A stretch of 64,000 nt of DNA from Sphagnum compactum. Its lineage: Eukaryota > Bryophyta > Sphagnopsida > Sphagnales. Below the pieces are notes generated by a model. That model searched no databases. It was not told the DNA's origin and saw only the letters and a program-made list of their open reading frames with translations. A program made the translations under genes and the position numbers. Shown piece by piece: positions 39,722-49,447 of this stretch. The stretch's first letter is position 1; each line of letters opens with the position of its first letter. The stretch spans positions 19,830,213-19,894,212 of the forward strand of contig OZ234493.1 in NCBI GenBank assembly GCA_965153455.1. The letters are read 5' to 3'.

Positions 39722-42700
39722 CTCCCCCTCTGTCTCCTTCAGCCTGTCCTTCACCCCCCAATACTCCTTCCCCTTTGGAAGCTTTTGGTTTGTGAAGCTC
39801 ATGCATTGGGAAAGGTCGGGGGGATTTTGCCATCCATGCAGTGTGACTCTTCAGGCCAGATTGGCTGTTAGAGGGAACCCTACCAACCATTCAGGGAGTT
39901 CTCTTGGCTGTTGATGCCAAGGAATTGGTTCCCTGGCCTCCTATTTATTGCCAAGGAATGGATCCTTGGTGGCCATTCTCCAAAGTTCATCAAGTCAGAC
40001 TTGCTTGCCTAGTGACTCCTTGCTTGGAAGAATTGGAATTGACCACAAGGGGCCCATTCTTTAGTACAAAAATTCTTAGGTTTGCCCTGTTGGGCTTGCC
40101 TAGTAAGTGCTTGCCTTGCAGAATTGGCAAATAGGGTCTGTTTTGGCCACCAGGGGCCTGTTCTTTAGCACGGGCCTGCCTAAACTCACTGTGAGTAGGC
40201 AAATAATGGGTAACCCCATGCAAATTTGTTGCAAAATGTTGGTTTTCAAGGCGAGACAGGAGTCAGGTAGGTGGTGTAGGTTTTCTCTGACCCTATGAAC
40301 TCAAGGGTGACCCTGGGGTTATGCCAAGAATCCAGGCTTCACACCTCTCTTTTGGCTCCTTAATAAATATTACTCTACTGTTGCTCTTGTGGAGAGAGGA
40401 ACGGCACCTAGTAGAGCTTTCTCTCCACCTAGTTCATCCATGATCAGAAGAGAGGTATAAAGCTTAGGTTGTTTAAGTTCTTGACATGACCCTTGGGGTC
40501 ACCCTTGAGTTCAAAGGGCCACTCAGGGTGTACACCACCTAACTGAGGCTCCTGCTGAAAGTGATGAAGGCAAATAGAATGTGATGTTGCTTGAGGTTTG
40601 TTAGAAAGAACTGCATTATTTGATGGTTTGAGAGTTTTGCTAATTCAGCAAAGTCTGTCATTTTTTTTACTTCAGGTGTGCACAGGCAGTTGAACAAAAT
40701 GACATCTCACATGCTAGCGAACTGATTGCGGAGCTTCGTCAGCACTCATCACCCTATGGAAGTGGGCCACAACGAACTGCCCACTATTTTACAGAAGCAC
40801 TGGTTAGTTCACTCACCAGCCGCCATCAGTTTCCATTGGTCAAGTAGCTGCTGGAGAGCATAGTATGCAAGTTGTTCACTGAATCCTAAAACTAAGATAC
40901 ATTCAAAGTACAGCAAACCTTAGAAGAGTTATTACATAAGTTGACAACAACATGAATGTACTGTATAACAAACCTGGGTATGGTAGGGCCTTTTCCAGCT
41001 AGGAATGTGGTGAGCCTGGTGAGGTGAGCTGCCATTCTCTTAGGTGGTAATGGGTTCAAGCAGGGCCTGTTTCAGAGTGTAACTGGTTTTCCCCACCATT
41101 GACTCACATTGCTAAGCATGTTCTCCACCATCTATTCACATTATAATTGAAGCTGATCGCACCAAAAGTGAAACCAGTAGATGCCTACCCTTTCCACCTA
41201 AGAAAAAGCCTGAAAAAGTGCCTGAATAGGACATTCAAACTGGCTACATATTAGGTGATAGCTGGTAGGAGGGCTGTTACCATAACTATTTCATGTCCTG
41301 GCAGTAGCTGGGGAGTGAATTACAAATGGTATTGGCCAACCAACATTCACTACTGAACCTAATTTTAGGAGGGATTATATTTCCTATAATGCTGCATAGG
41401 AGAAATTTGATGGGTCCATTTTGATGGTTTCTTTTGGGTTCTCCTACAAAGAACCATTTAGACATTGATTTTTGAAGTTTTATTTGGATCCTTGCTTTGG
41501 TGGAATTTGGAGAAATTGTTTATTTTTTTGTTAGTTCCCACAAAATGATGTTTTGGTGCTCAATTTTTTCTGAGGTGGTGGGGCCATTGTGCAAGAGTTT
41601 CTTATGTATTTGGGTGTGATAAGTGGATGCAGGTTGCAAGAATGTCAAGGACAGGTTCTAAACTCTACACAGCTCTGACCAACAATCGACCCACAGCATC
41701 TGAAATGCTGAAAGCCTTTCGCCTCTTTGTTGAATGTGTCCCCCTCACCCGCTTGTCTCATGTATTCTTGAATTTGGCAATTATGCATGCGATTGGCGAT
41801 GCAAAACGGGTCCACATAGTCGACTATGGTATCCTCTACGGTGTCCAATGGCCATGTTTCATCTACCATTTTTCTCGACTACCTGGCCCACCACACCTCC
41901 GGATTACTGGTATTCTCATATTAAGAAACTGCCATAACTTAGGGGAAAAACAGTTTCAATTAATATGTGAAAACAATTGATGTTAATTTCTTGTATTTTA
42001 TTTTTCTCAAGGTCATTATTGCAGGTATGGAGTTTGTGATTTTAATTTTTTTCAATAAATTATTATTTTCAGGGATTGATCTGCCACAACCTGGTTTCAG
42101 ACCCTCAGAAAGAATCCAAGAGACAGGTCGAAGGCTTGCGCGTGTGGCTGAGCATGTGGGTGTGCCCTTTGAATTTCATGCCATTGCTGAGAAATGGGAG
42201 GCAATCACACCTGCGCATCTTCTCTTACGCAATGATGAAGTGTTAGCAGTGAACTGTGCTTTCAGGCTTCGCCATCTGTTGGACGAATCTGTTGTGGCAG
42301 CGAGCCCTCGTGATCTGGTTCTGAACAGGATACGAAGCATGAACCCTAAGGTAATAGATGGTTTTTTTTGTTACTCAATTGTCCTCTTTTGTTATCAGGA
42401 TCTAATTGGGATCCAGTTTTGTCCTTTTCGATTGCCACACATACATGCATGTGATATTTTGTGCTTTCTCTTTGTGTTGCTAAATTTCTGTGTCAATTTG
42501 AAAGTGCTGATGCCTTTATGATTTGATGTGGTCATGAATCGGAAATTGGAGAATGCGATGGTGCATATGAGACATTTAACAATCCTGTGTGTTGTCGGGC
42601 TTGGCCTTCGGTTTTTCCTCTCTACAGATATTTGTGGAAGCAGTGGTGAATTCAGGCTACAATGCACCTTTTTTCATGTCCCGGTTCCGGGCAGCATTGA

Positions 42701-43056
42701 GTCACTTATCAACTCTGTTTGAAGCATTCGATGCATCAATGCCATACGAGAATCCTGAAAGGATCATCATAGAGAAAGAGATGTTTGGTCGCCAGATTCT
42801 CAACATAGTGGCGTGTGAAGGTCTGGAGAGAGTGGAACGAGCTGAACCTTATAAGCAATGGCATTCACGAATCACACGAGCAGGATTCAGGCAGTTGCCA
42901 ATAATGGAGAAGACGAGAGTCAAAATCAGGAGTATGATGAGAAATTTCCACAGAGATTATGGCATTGGTGAAGATGGTGCTTGGTTTTTGTCAGGCTGGA
43001 AAGACAAAATACTCCACGCGATGTCTGTATGGGAGCCTATTCCCATCAGCCCTTGA
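38255..43056 (+). CDS. GRAS-family transcription regulator, LISCL type, 5 exons
   Basis: Plant-specific nuclear transcription regulator. Exons: 38255-39630, 40676-40802, 41633-41909, 42073-42350, 42628-43056; joined frame 828 codons. Residues 1-450 are a long low-complexity N-terminal region (Ser, Gln, Asn, Ala rich) with an acidic patch FYSYLNDLMDDEPEENK typical of LISCL activation regions. The GRAS domain runs from about 453 to the end: LLRCAQAVEQND (first leucine-rich repeat), VHIVDYGILYGVQWP (VHIID motif, about 561), LRITGIDLPQPGFRPSERI, PFEFHAIAEKW, NPK, PFFMSRFR, then VACEGLERVERAEPYKQW and a C-terminal SAW region ending GWKDKILHAMSVWEP. The DYGILYG and IDLPQPGFRP wording is diagnostic of LISCL proteins. 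Most GRAS genes have no intron in the coding region; this one has four, all within or at the edge of the GRAS domain. The first ATG in frame is 38255. Confidence 0.95.
39689..39717 (+). repeat. (TC)14 microsatellite in GRAS intron 1
   Basis: A 29 bp TC run about 60 bp after the exon 1 donor. It is the reverse complement of the (GA)28 run in the leader. Confidence 0.95.
39990..40180 (+). repeat. Diverged tandem duplication in GRAS intron 1
   Basis: cttgcctagtgactccttgc ... ggggcccattctttagtac is followed by cttgcctagtaagtgcttgc ... aggggcctgttctttagcac, a duplication of roughly 95 bp. Confidence 0.6.
40254..40556. mobile_element. Foldback (MITE-like) element in GRAS intron 1
   Basis: Left arm 40254-40317 and right arm 40491-40556 are inverted copies about 65 nt long. 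The core gaactcaagggtgaccc (40297-40313) is exactly complementary to 40496-40512, and the outer parts share aggtggtgta and caggag. The interior has no coding capacity. A target-site duplication was not seen. The length of about 300 bp and the intron position are typical of miniature inverted-repeat elements. Confidence 0.75.
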
Positions 43057-44285
43057 CATATGCTGCCACAGGGGTTGCTGATTTGGCTAACTTTCTCTGA
43101 GTCCCACTTCCAGTTTCACATTGTACCATAACTTGAGCTTGATGATCCAGCTTTATTGAAGTGGGCACACAACAACCACTGTACTTTGTATAGTAGAAGA
43201 TGCAGCAATGTGCCCTTTTTTTCTGGGGCCCTTACAGCAGTGCATGTGTTTCTGACTCAGAAGCTCAACTGAGCTTTAGATACTGAGCACCCAAAAAAAG
43301 AAAGGGGCATTGCATTGACAACAGATGAGACAGATTTGCTTGATGAGATTGTGGACCCATATAGATGGTTGCAGGGAGTGCTGTTTGTGGGTGATGCTTT
43401 TGAATTCTTTGTTCCTTCTTGCAATACTAAGTAAAAAAATTCTCATCTCATTTGTCATCTTCACTTTTTGTCTCAGAATGGTTACAGTATTTTCTACTGC
43501 CATTTCTGGGTGATGTTCTTGTGGTTGAGTCGGGACAGTCATCAGTTTTGAGCTATATGTACATATGTACAGTGTTGATCGTGAAGAAGTAGTGCTGTTT
43601 GGTTGTCTTTTGTCACTCTTCATTTATTGTGTTGTAAATTCAAATGTGCTGACCATGATGACCAATCCAAGCTATCAGAACCCCAATTCCATGTTGATGA
43701 AAACGGAGTCCTGCTGTTACCAGCCAGCTCTTTTCATCACATTGATTTCTTTTGAGTTGCACAAGTTTTGTTTGTTCCAACACAACTCCTCTGAACTGTT
43801 ATGGATTTCTCTACACAAGCACAGGAGCTTGTACCAAAAGTGCAGCATGTCTGTATACTACTTGATTAAGAAGATTGTAGATGTAGTTTGCAGATTGCTG
43901 ACAGTATTGAACAGCTGGACAGATGGACATGAAAGCTGGTATAACAGCTTGAGATATTTCTGTGCAATGTCTGAAAGAAATTGATGTTAAAAGGTTGCAG
44001 AGAGCTGAGTCTGGTTGCCGTTTTGGCTAGTCTCTTTTGCAAGAGTCAAGAGACCCAAACTCAACACACACTAGTACTGTCTGCAAAGCTTGTTGCAAAA
44101 CTTGATAACGGTCCTCAGTACAAAGCTTGCCAACTTGGTTAGATGCAAGATTTCACCATTCTCCCCCAGTTTCTCCCATTGCAATTGCACGAATGAAGGC
44201 AGCTGAATCGCAAAAATTCTTGCGTGAAAGATCTGTAATGCCATCTCTAAACTAAGAAGCGCACTGTACGCACATTGCAACTGAG
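43057..44285. other. GRAS 3' UTR and spacer to the next gene
   Basis: No separate gene is supported. The first few hundred bases are expected 3' UTR. An open frame at 43565-43984 shows no domain and lies in AT-rich text with no splice partners. Confidence 0.5.
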
Positions 44286-44312
44286 TTAGGGTTAGGGTTA
44301 GAGCTAGGGTTT
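44286..44312 (+). promoter_or_regulatory. Telo-box-like motif before the mS37 gene
   Basis: ttagggttagggtta (44286-44300) followed by tagggttt (44305-44312), i.e. the telomere-like AAACCCTA motif in reverse. Telo-boxes are common just upstream or in the leader of plant ribosomal-protein and translation genes. Here the motif ends 12 bp before the upstream ATG. Confidence 0.7.
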
Positions 44313-44324
44313 GGGGCTCGCGCA

Positions 44325-44869
44325 ATGAGCAAGCTTCGTGACGAGAGAGGAAGGAAACGACGACGAGGAAGAGCGGTGGAGGGAGGCATTGAGATGGGGA
44401 GGAAGGCGGGTGTCATGCGGGTGAATCCCAAGCACTTGACACGCAGGACGATGCCGTGTTTCCAGGAGATGCTTGTCTTTCTCTCGTGTCTTCACAAGTT
44501 CAATTACGATGACGACAAGGTTGTGAAGGAGAAGAACGCCCTCAACATGTGCATGGATGTTCAGGTTCCTGTCTTCGTCTTCTTCTTCGTCTCTTCTTCT
44601 ACTGCCGTTTGCTTTCCGTGTCTCTCTTTTCTCGCTGGCCTCGGATCGCTCATGATTCCTGCGAGAAATTTGTCTTTGAAGTTTACATCTGTTTGCCAAG
44701 GTTCTTCTGCATTATTTAAGTTTCCTTCATTTGGTTTTGGGGTTCTTTCATGTGTAGTTCATTTCTGGGAAGTGGGGTTTGGGAATATCAGGCAAAGCAG
44801 GGCAAGCAGCACAACACCATCAACTACCACTTGCAAAGGATATCACGCACAATGAAGGGGGCAGACTGA
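44325..44869 (+). CDS. mS37: CHCH-domain protein, mitochondrial ribosome mS37 / MRP10 type
   Basis: Small protein of the mitochondrial ribosomal small subunit (CHCHD1/MRP10 family, often annotated COX19-like). Exon 1 ends at 44564 after MCMDVQ; exon 2 is 44792-44869 and supplies AKQGKQHNTINYHLQRIS, the family's NYHLQR tail. Family members start MGRKAG, which here is the ATG at 44394, giving 82 residues. The upstream in-frame ATG at 44325 would add 23 very basic residues. The first CX9C pair is present (C22, C32 in the 82-residue numbering). In the second pair only C53 remains; its partner position is V43. The donor (caggttcct) is weak. The alternative is a paralogue or a decaying copy, but the frame, intron and telo-box argue for a live gene. 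Confidence 0.85.
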
Positions 44870-44985
44870 TGTGCACTCTATGATAGTAATTTGAGAGATT
44901 GCTCTCTCCTTCTTGGACAGGCTGATGTGCACTCTATGGTAGTAATCTGAGAGATAGATTGATCTCTCTTTCTCATAGGGTATGT
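44866..44985 (+). repeat. Tandem duplication in the mS37 3' region
   Basis: gctgatgtgcactctatg plus tagtaatctgagagat-type sequence occurs twice with a period of about 57 bp, starting at the stop codon. Confidence 0.75.
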
Positions 44986-45094
44986 CTTGCACTTGGCTCA
45001 TTTCTGAGCTCCTCCTAAATTTTTTTGTGCAGAATACATTGCTATTGAATCATGTCAAAGACTCCTTGAAGTTACAATTATTGCCTTTCAAGCT

Positions 45095-45450
45095 TTCTGG
45101 AGAATAGTGTCGTTTTGTGCTTGGGGAAAAATGCAGTTAAGGAATCTGAACATCAAGGATGATGAAAAGAAGAATGTGGTCAAAGTATATCTGTGTGTTG
45201 CTTTTGATTTTCATCTTTTCCTCTATTGCAAAGGAGGATGGTATGGGACCATTTCAAGTGTCATAGTTATAGTCTTTCTGGCTTTCTGGAGAGATTTTGA
45301 TAGTGTTTTCCTGGTTGAGGAAAAATGCAGTTCAGGAATCTGGACAGCACAGATGATGAAAAGGAGAATATGGTGAAAGTGTGTCTGTGTGTTGCTTTTG
45401 ATATTCAGCTTTTCCTCTATTGCAAAGGAGGAGGGAATGGAACTGTGTCA
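45095..45450 (+). repeat. Direct duplication, 194 bp period
   Basis: Two diverged copies share gaaaaatgcagtt, aggaatctg, gatgatgaaaag, ctgtgtgttgcttttga and ctctattgcaaaggagga in the same order (for example 45221 and 45415). No coding function is seen; it may be mS37 3' UTR or spacer. Confidence 0.75.
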
Positions 45451-46138
45451 AGTGACTGCCATGACACAGACAGGTGAACTCATCAACTTATGGATTTTTG
45501 GAGAAGAGATTTTACACAAGTCTTAGTGTTCATAGTTCAGCTGGAACATAAGTCTGAAAATCCTATATAGTTGTTTCCTTGACTTGTAATTTTGGCTACA
45601 TTGGTTAGCTGACGAGTTATATCTCCGGTCCTTACTTCCAATTTTAGGATGAGGATGGCCTTTGTTTAAGTGTACTCTTTGAATTGAAATTGGAGTTTTT
45701 AAAGTATGGGACACATTTCAGACAAACCAACACAGTTATATTTGAACATAGGTCTCAAGAAGCTTGCACTGCCAATATCTGAATTAGCTGTTGTTGTTGT
45801 TGTTGCAAATTTGATGGATCAAATGTGGGTGAAGCTTGTGCCTTTGTGGGCTGTCCTAATTGTGCAGGTGTCCCCTTCAACGAAATCTAGGTTTTATGAA
45901 TCTAGAACCCACCCTTTGAGCCACCCGTGTTCTAGAACTCTTTTGAGTTGTAGAATATGCTTAAAGGATCAGATTAAGTAAATCTATGTGGTGGCTGGCA
46001 GAGTTTACTCTTGCATATCTGTTTCAACTTCATTCAACTACTGGTATGAGCTAAAAGCTTGGGAATCTTGTGTGATAACGAGTAGCAAGGATATTTACAT
46101 CATTTACAGCCTTGTGTTTAGGGAGTGGATATCACTGG

Positions 46139-46290
46139 TGTGATACTGCCTCCCCATTTGGAGGTTTTCCATATCCTGCCATTTCTAATCTGAATTACTG
46201 GATGGGACACTGCCTCCCTGTTTGGAGGATTTTTCAGATTCTGCCATTTTTAATCTGAATCATACTGCCACCCCATTTGGAGTTTTTCCT
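46139..46290 (+). repeat. Short tandem repeat, ~65 bp unit, 2.5 copies
   Basis: actgcctccccatttggagg with tttttc and ctgccatttctaatctgaat recurs three times with substitutions. The remainder of 45460-47150 shows no gene. Confidence 0.75.
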
Positions 46291-47155
46291 TTCTATTATG
46301 CCCAAATTGTGAGGAAATCATCTGCACTGGCACAGAATTTTCCCAAAATGGTCTGAGCTGGAGACATTGAAAACCACAAAATCTTTAAAGTTCAATATAT
46401 TCCCATCCCCAAGGATTTTGAAGATTTCAGTAATTTAATAGTACCCACAATTTGGGAAGAATTATTAAAACACATCTGAAATCCAACAAAAGCTACAACT
46501 TTGGAAATGCAAATGAAGTTAATGAAGAATTGTCAAACTCTGAAGTTTGAAAAGCAACAACTTGGAAATTTTCTTTCAAAGGCATTACTCAACTCATTGT
46601 TGATTTTGCAACTGTCCCCTTTCATTGGGACTAGGGTTTTGGCGCTGTCCAACAAATGAGCATCAAATTGTGTGTAGATTGGCAATCTTGCTAAACATGG
46701 ATTAATTGCTTCCCCAATCATGATCCTCACAACAGGGATCATGTACTCAGTTATGTGTTATTAAGTTACTTATGATAGGATGTTTAAATTTTTTTTAGGA
46801 TTTTTTTTGACATTCAATTTAGTGTTTTTAGTGTTTCTTGGTTGTGACTTTGTTAGTTTCACTAGATTCGTGTCATTGCATTATTTGTGCATTGAACTTT
46901 GATTTCTTTGCCATTATTGCTCAAACACTTATTTACCGAGCAAACACAAAATGCATCAAAATCTGTGTTTCCTTGTAATGCACTTCATAACTTTTTACAC
47001 ATTTGCAACCAACTTCATAAATCTTTCACTTTAGTTTCAAATTCAATCATTTCAACTTTAAATTCAATCCATTAAAGTGTTTAGGGGAAAAAACATTTCA
47101 TGTGAATGGGCACAACATTTAAAGAAGCTAGCATGAAAACAACCATGACAAAGGA

Positions 47156-47689
47156 GGGCCAGGGTGAACCAGCACCTACACTGGTACCGTCACCCTCTTG
47201 AGTGAGGCCTTTTAGTGTCCATATTTCACCCAGAAAATATTAAATTTGGACTCAAAGACCCGGATTTAGTCTTACAACCAGACATTTACCATGGTTAAAG
47301 CATCCCCAAAAAAATTAGGGTTTTTACTCTTTTACAAGTGTCGGTCAGTTATTGGCATTTCTAAAACCACCAGGTAGGTCATTAAAAAGTTTAATAACCG
47401 TCAATTATGCATAAGGGTAGGTTTTCAAATCACCAGTTAACCTGCGGGTTATACACCAATTATATGTTTTCTTTATTAAAAATTATTTTTATTATTATTT
47501 GTATTCATGTTTAAAAATTGATAACCTACCTGGATGATAATCAGATCATCCCGGTAGGTTATTAAAGTTTGAAAAATCAATATAAAATGGTTATCAATTT
47601 ATTCAGTTATCCAAAACTCAATAACCAGCTTGAGAACCAGGCCAAAACTCAATAACTGGCCAACAATGGCTTTAGGTGCTGGTTCACCC
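47156..47689. mobile_element. Non-autonomous inverted-repeat element, copy A
   Basis: A 16 bp perfect terminal inverted repeat, gggtgaaccagcacct at 47162-47177 and its complement at 47674-47689. The first ~120 bp are closely similar to copy B at 59.4 kb (gagtgaggccttttagtg and beyond), beginning already at ggcca. The interior has further inverted parts (ataacctacc / ggtaggttat near 47519-47552). No transposase. The CAGGG start would suit a hAT-type MITE, but no 8 bp target duplication was found. Confidence 0.75.
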
Positions 47690-48560
47690 AAGACCAAGAC
47701 TCACACTGGCAAGGTCATTTTATTGTGTAAACTCAATGAATCCAAAAGTGTGCAGGAAGTTATGAAAGAAGCCATTGTAGGAATGTGAGTTCTCAAGTGC
47801 ATGTGGGCATAGGGCTATAGAGAGTATAGAGTCCTCCTCCAAGTGAGGCTTTGGAGAATTCCAAGAAATGTAATTTGTGCTACATTAAATCCCCCCTTGA
47901 TCCACTTCAAACCCAACTATTTGGTTCCATTGAAAACAACCAATGTGTCTGTCTAAAAATCTGAACACTAAAGGAAAAGCTGCACCCTGACCTCCTCAAT
48001 GTGCCCTCCATCACAGTTACAAGGCTTCACCCACTGTATCTAACTAACTTCACCTTGTTGCCTGGACTGTGGAGTGCAGAGTTCCAAAATCTATTTGGGT
48101 GTGAGTGCAAATGCCAAAGTTTCAAACTTAATAACTTCACCTAAAAATTTGTCAATATCTGAGAAAAAGAAACTCGGGAGTTTTGAAATTTACTTGGGTG
48201 TAGTGCGAATGTCAAATGTGTGAAACTTAACTGTTGTCAGCAAAAGGCTTGAATTTCCCCAACTCACAACTCACAAGCATAAGGGAGGGAAAGTTGAAGT
48301 TCTTCTTCTTGTCAGCCCAGTTGTGTCAAGGATTGGCCTGTGTACATGATGGCCATTGGCCATTGTTTTTGCCTATTGGACAGCCTTGCAAGGAGTTGGG
48401 GGTTGGGCACCCCCTGGCACACCCCGAACTAGTGAACTGGCACTCACTAGGGCAAGCACAATGGATGGTGTCGGGACAACAATCTTTGTTTTTTTGGGGT
48501 TGTATCCCTCGTCCAGAACTAACCATGGTGGTTAGCTATGTATCAACTGTCCACATGCAT
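47690..48560. other. Spacer without supported gene
   Basis: Contains gttgtatcc, ccagaactaaccatggtgg near 48510-48535, matching 37.13 kb in reverse. The open frame at 48234-48728 runs into the CTAC repeat and has no domain. Confidence 0.4.
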
Positions 48561-48568
48561 TTGTCTAC

Positions 48569-48695
48569 TTACAAGCCACCAAGTGACTTACTTACCTACC
48601 TACTTACCTACAATACTTCACCAAGTGACTTACTTACCTACCTACTAACCTACAATACTTCCGCAACGACTTACATAGATAGTTACCTAAGTTGT
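48569..48695. repeat. CTAC-rich tandem repeat
   Basis: caccaagtgacttacttacc followed by tacctac-type runs and caatacttc occurs as two near-identical units of about 50 bp plus a partial third. Confidence 0.85.
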
Positions 48696-48699
48696 GTGA

Positions 48700-49415
48700 G
48701 GGGGGAAATACGAGAGTTTACAGGATAGGCTACCACTGAGGAACCTTGGTAACTCATTTGTGGTTACCTGACCTTTTCAGTGGTTCAGCTACTACTGAGT
48801 TATAGCAGGGTTCCAATGCATGGGGCACTAGTGGGTAGCTGGGTCACATAATCTGGCACAGCTGGGCCCTCACCTCACCATGGCCAGCTTGCAGTTCAGC
48901 TAAAATTCTCCTTCATCTTGGGGACATGGTCCACCATGTTCTCCATGATGAGAGCAGCCTTGTAAGGCTGGAATTATTTGGAAATCCCAAAACAGAACAT
49001 ATATTAGGCTAACTGTTGTTGTTCGTCAATCTGCACATCACACACAAAGCTTGTGTAAAACAGATGACAATTGATTCAAAACAAGGATCAGAACTGCAGC
49101 GTGCTAAACACCACCCCCGCCCTCCCCCTCCCCAACAAACTGGTTGGGTGTCTTGAGAACCTCACTCGAGATTCCATCAAATTCAAAAAAATTCCATAAC
49201 ATCCACTTATTTTTACTGGGGTGTATACATGATACACATGATGAAGCTCTCAAAACCTGTAACTCCAAAATTTGTCTGGATAAATCATTTGAAGGAAAGT
49301 CACCCAAAACTACTTTCACCCAAAACTACTTACGAGAAAACTGATCCCAAAAATGACCACTACATAGCAAACCAAATCAAGTTCTGCAAACCACACTGCA
49401 CCTTGTTGTACTGAA

Positions 49416-49447
<32 letters not shown>

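Noticed and set aside
43565-43984. 139-codon plus-strand frame downstream of the GRAS gene
   Set aside because: No recognisable motif, no splice partners, AT-rich composition; best explained as 3' UTR or spacer.
44286-44316. Interstitial telomere
   Set aside because: Only about three imperfect units located right before a ribosomal-protein start; a telo-box explains it better.
48234-48728. 164-codon plus-strand frame
   Set aside because: Runs from spacer into the CTAC repeat, which translates to Leu-Thr-Tyr repeats; no domain.
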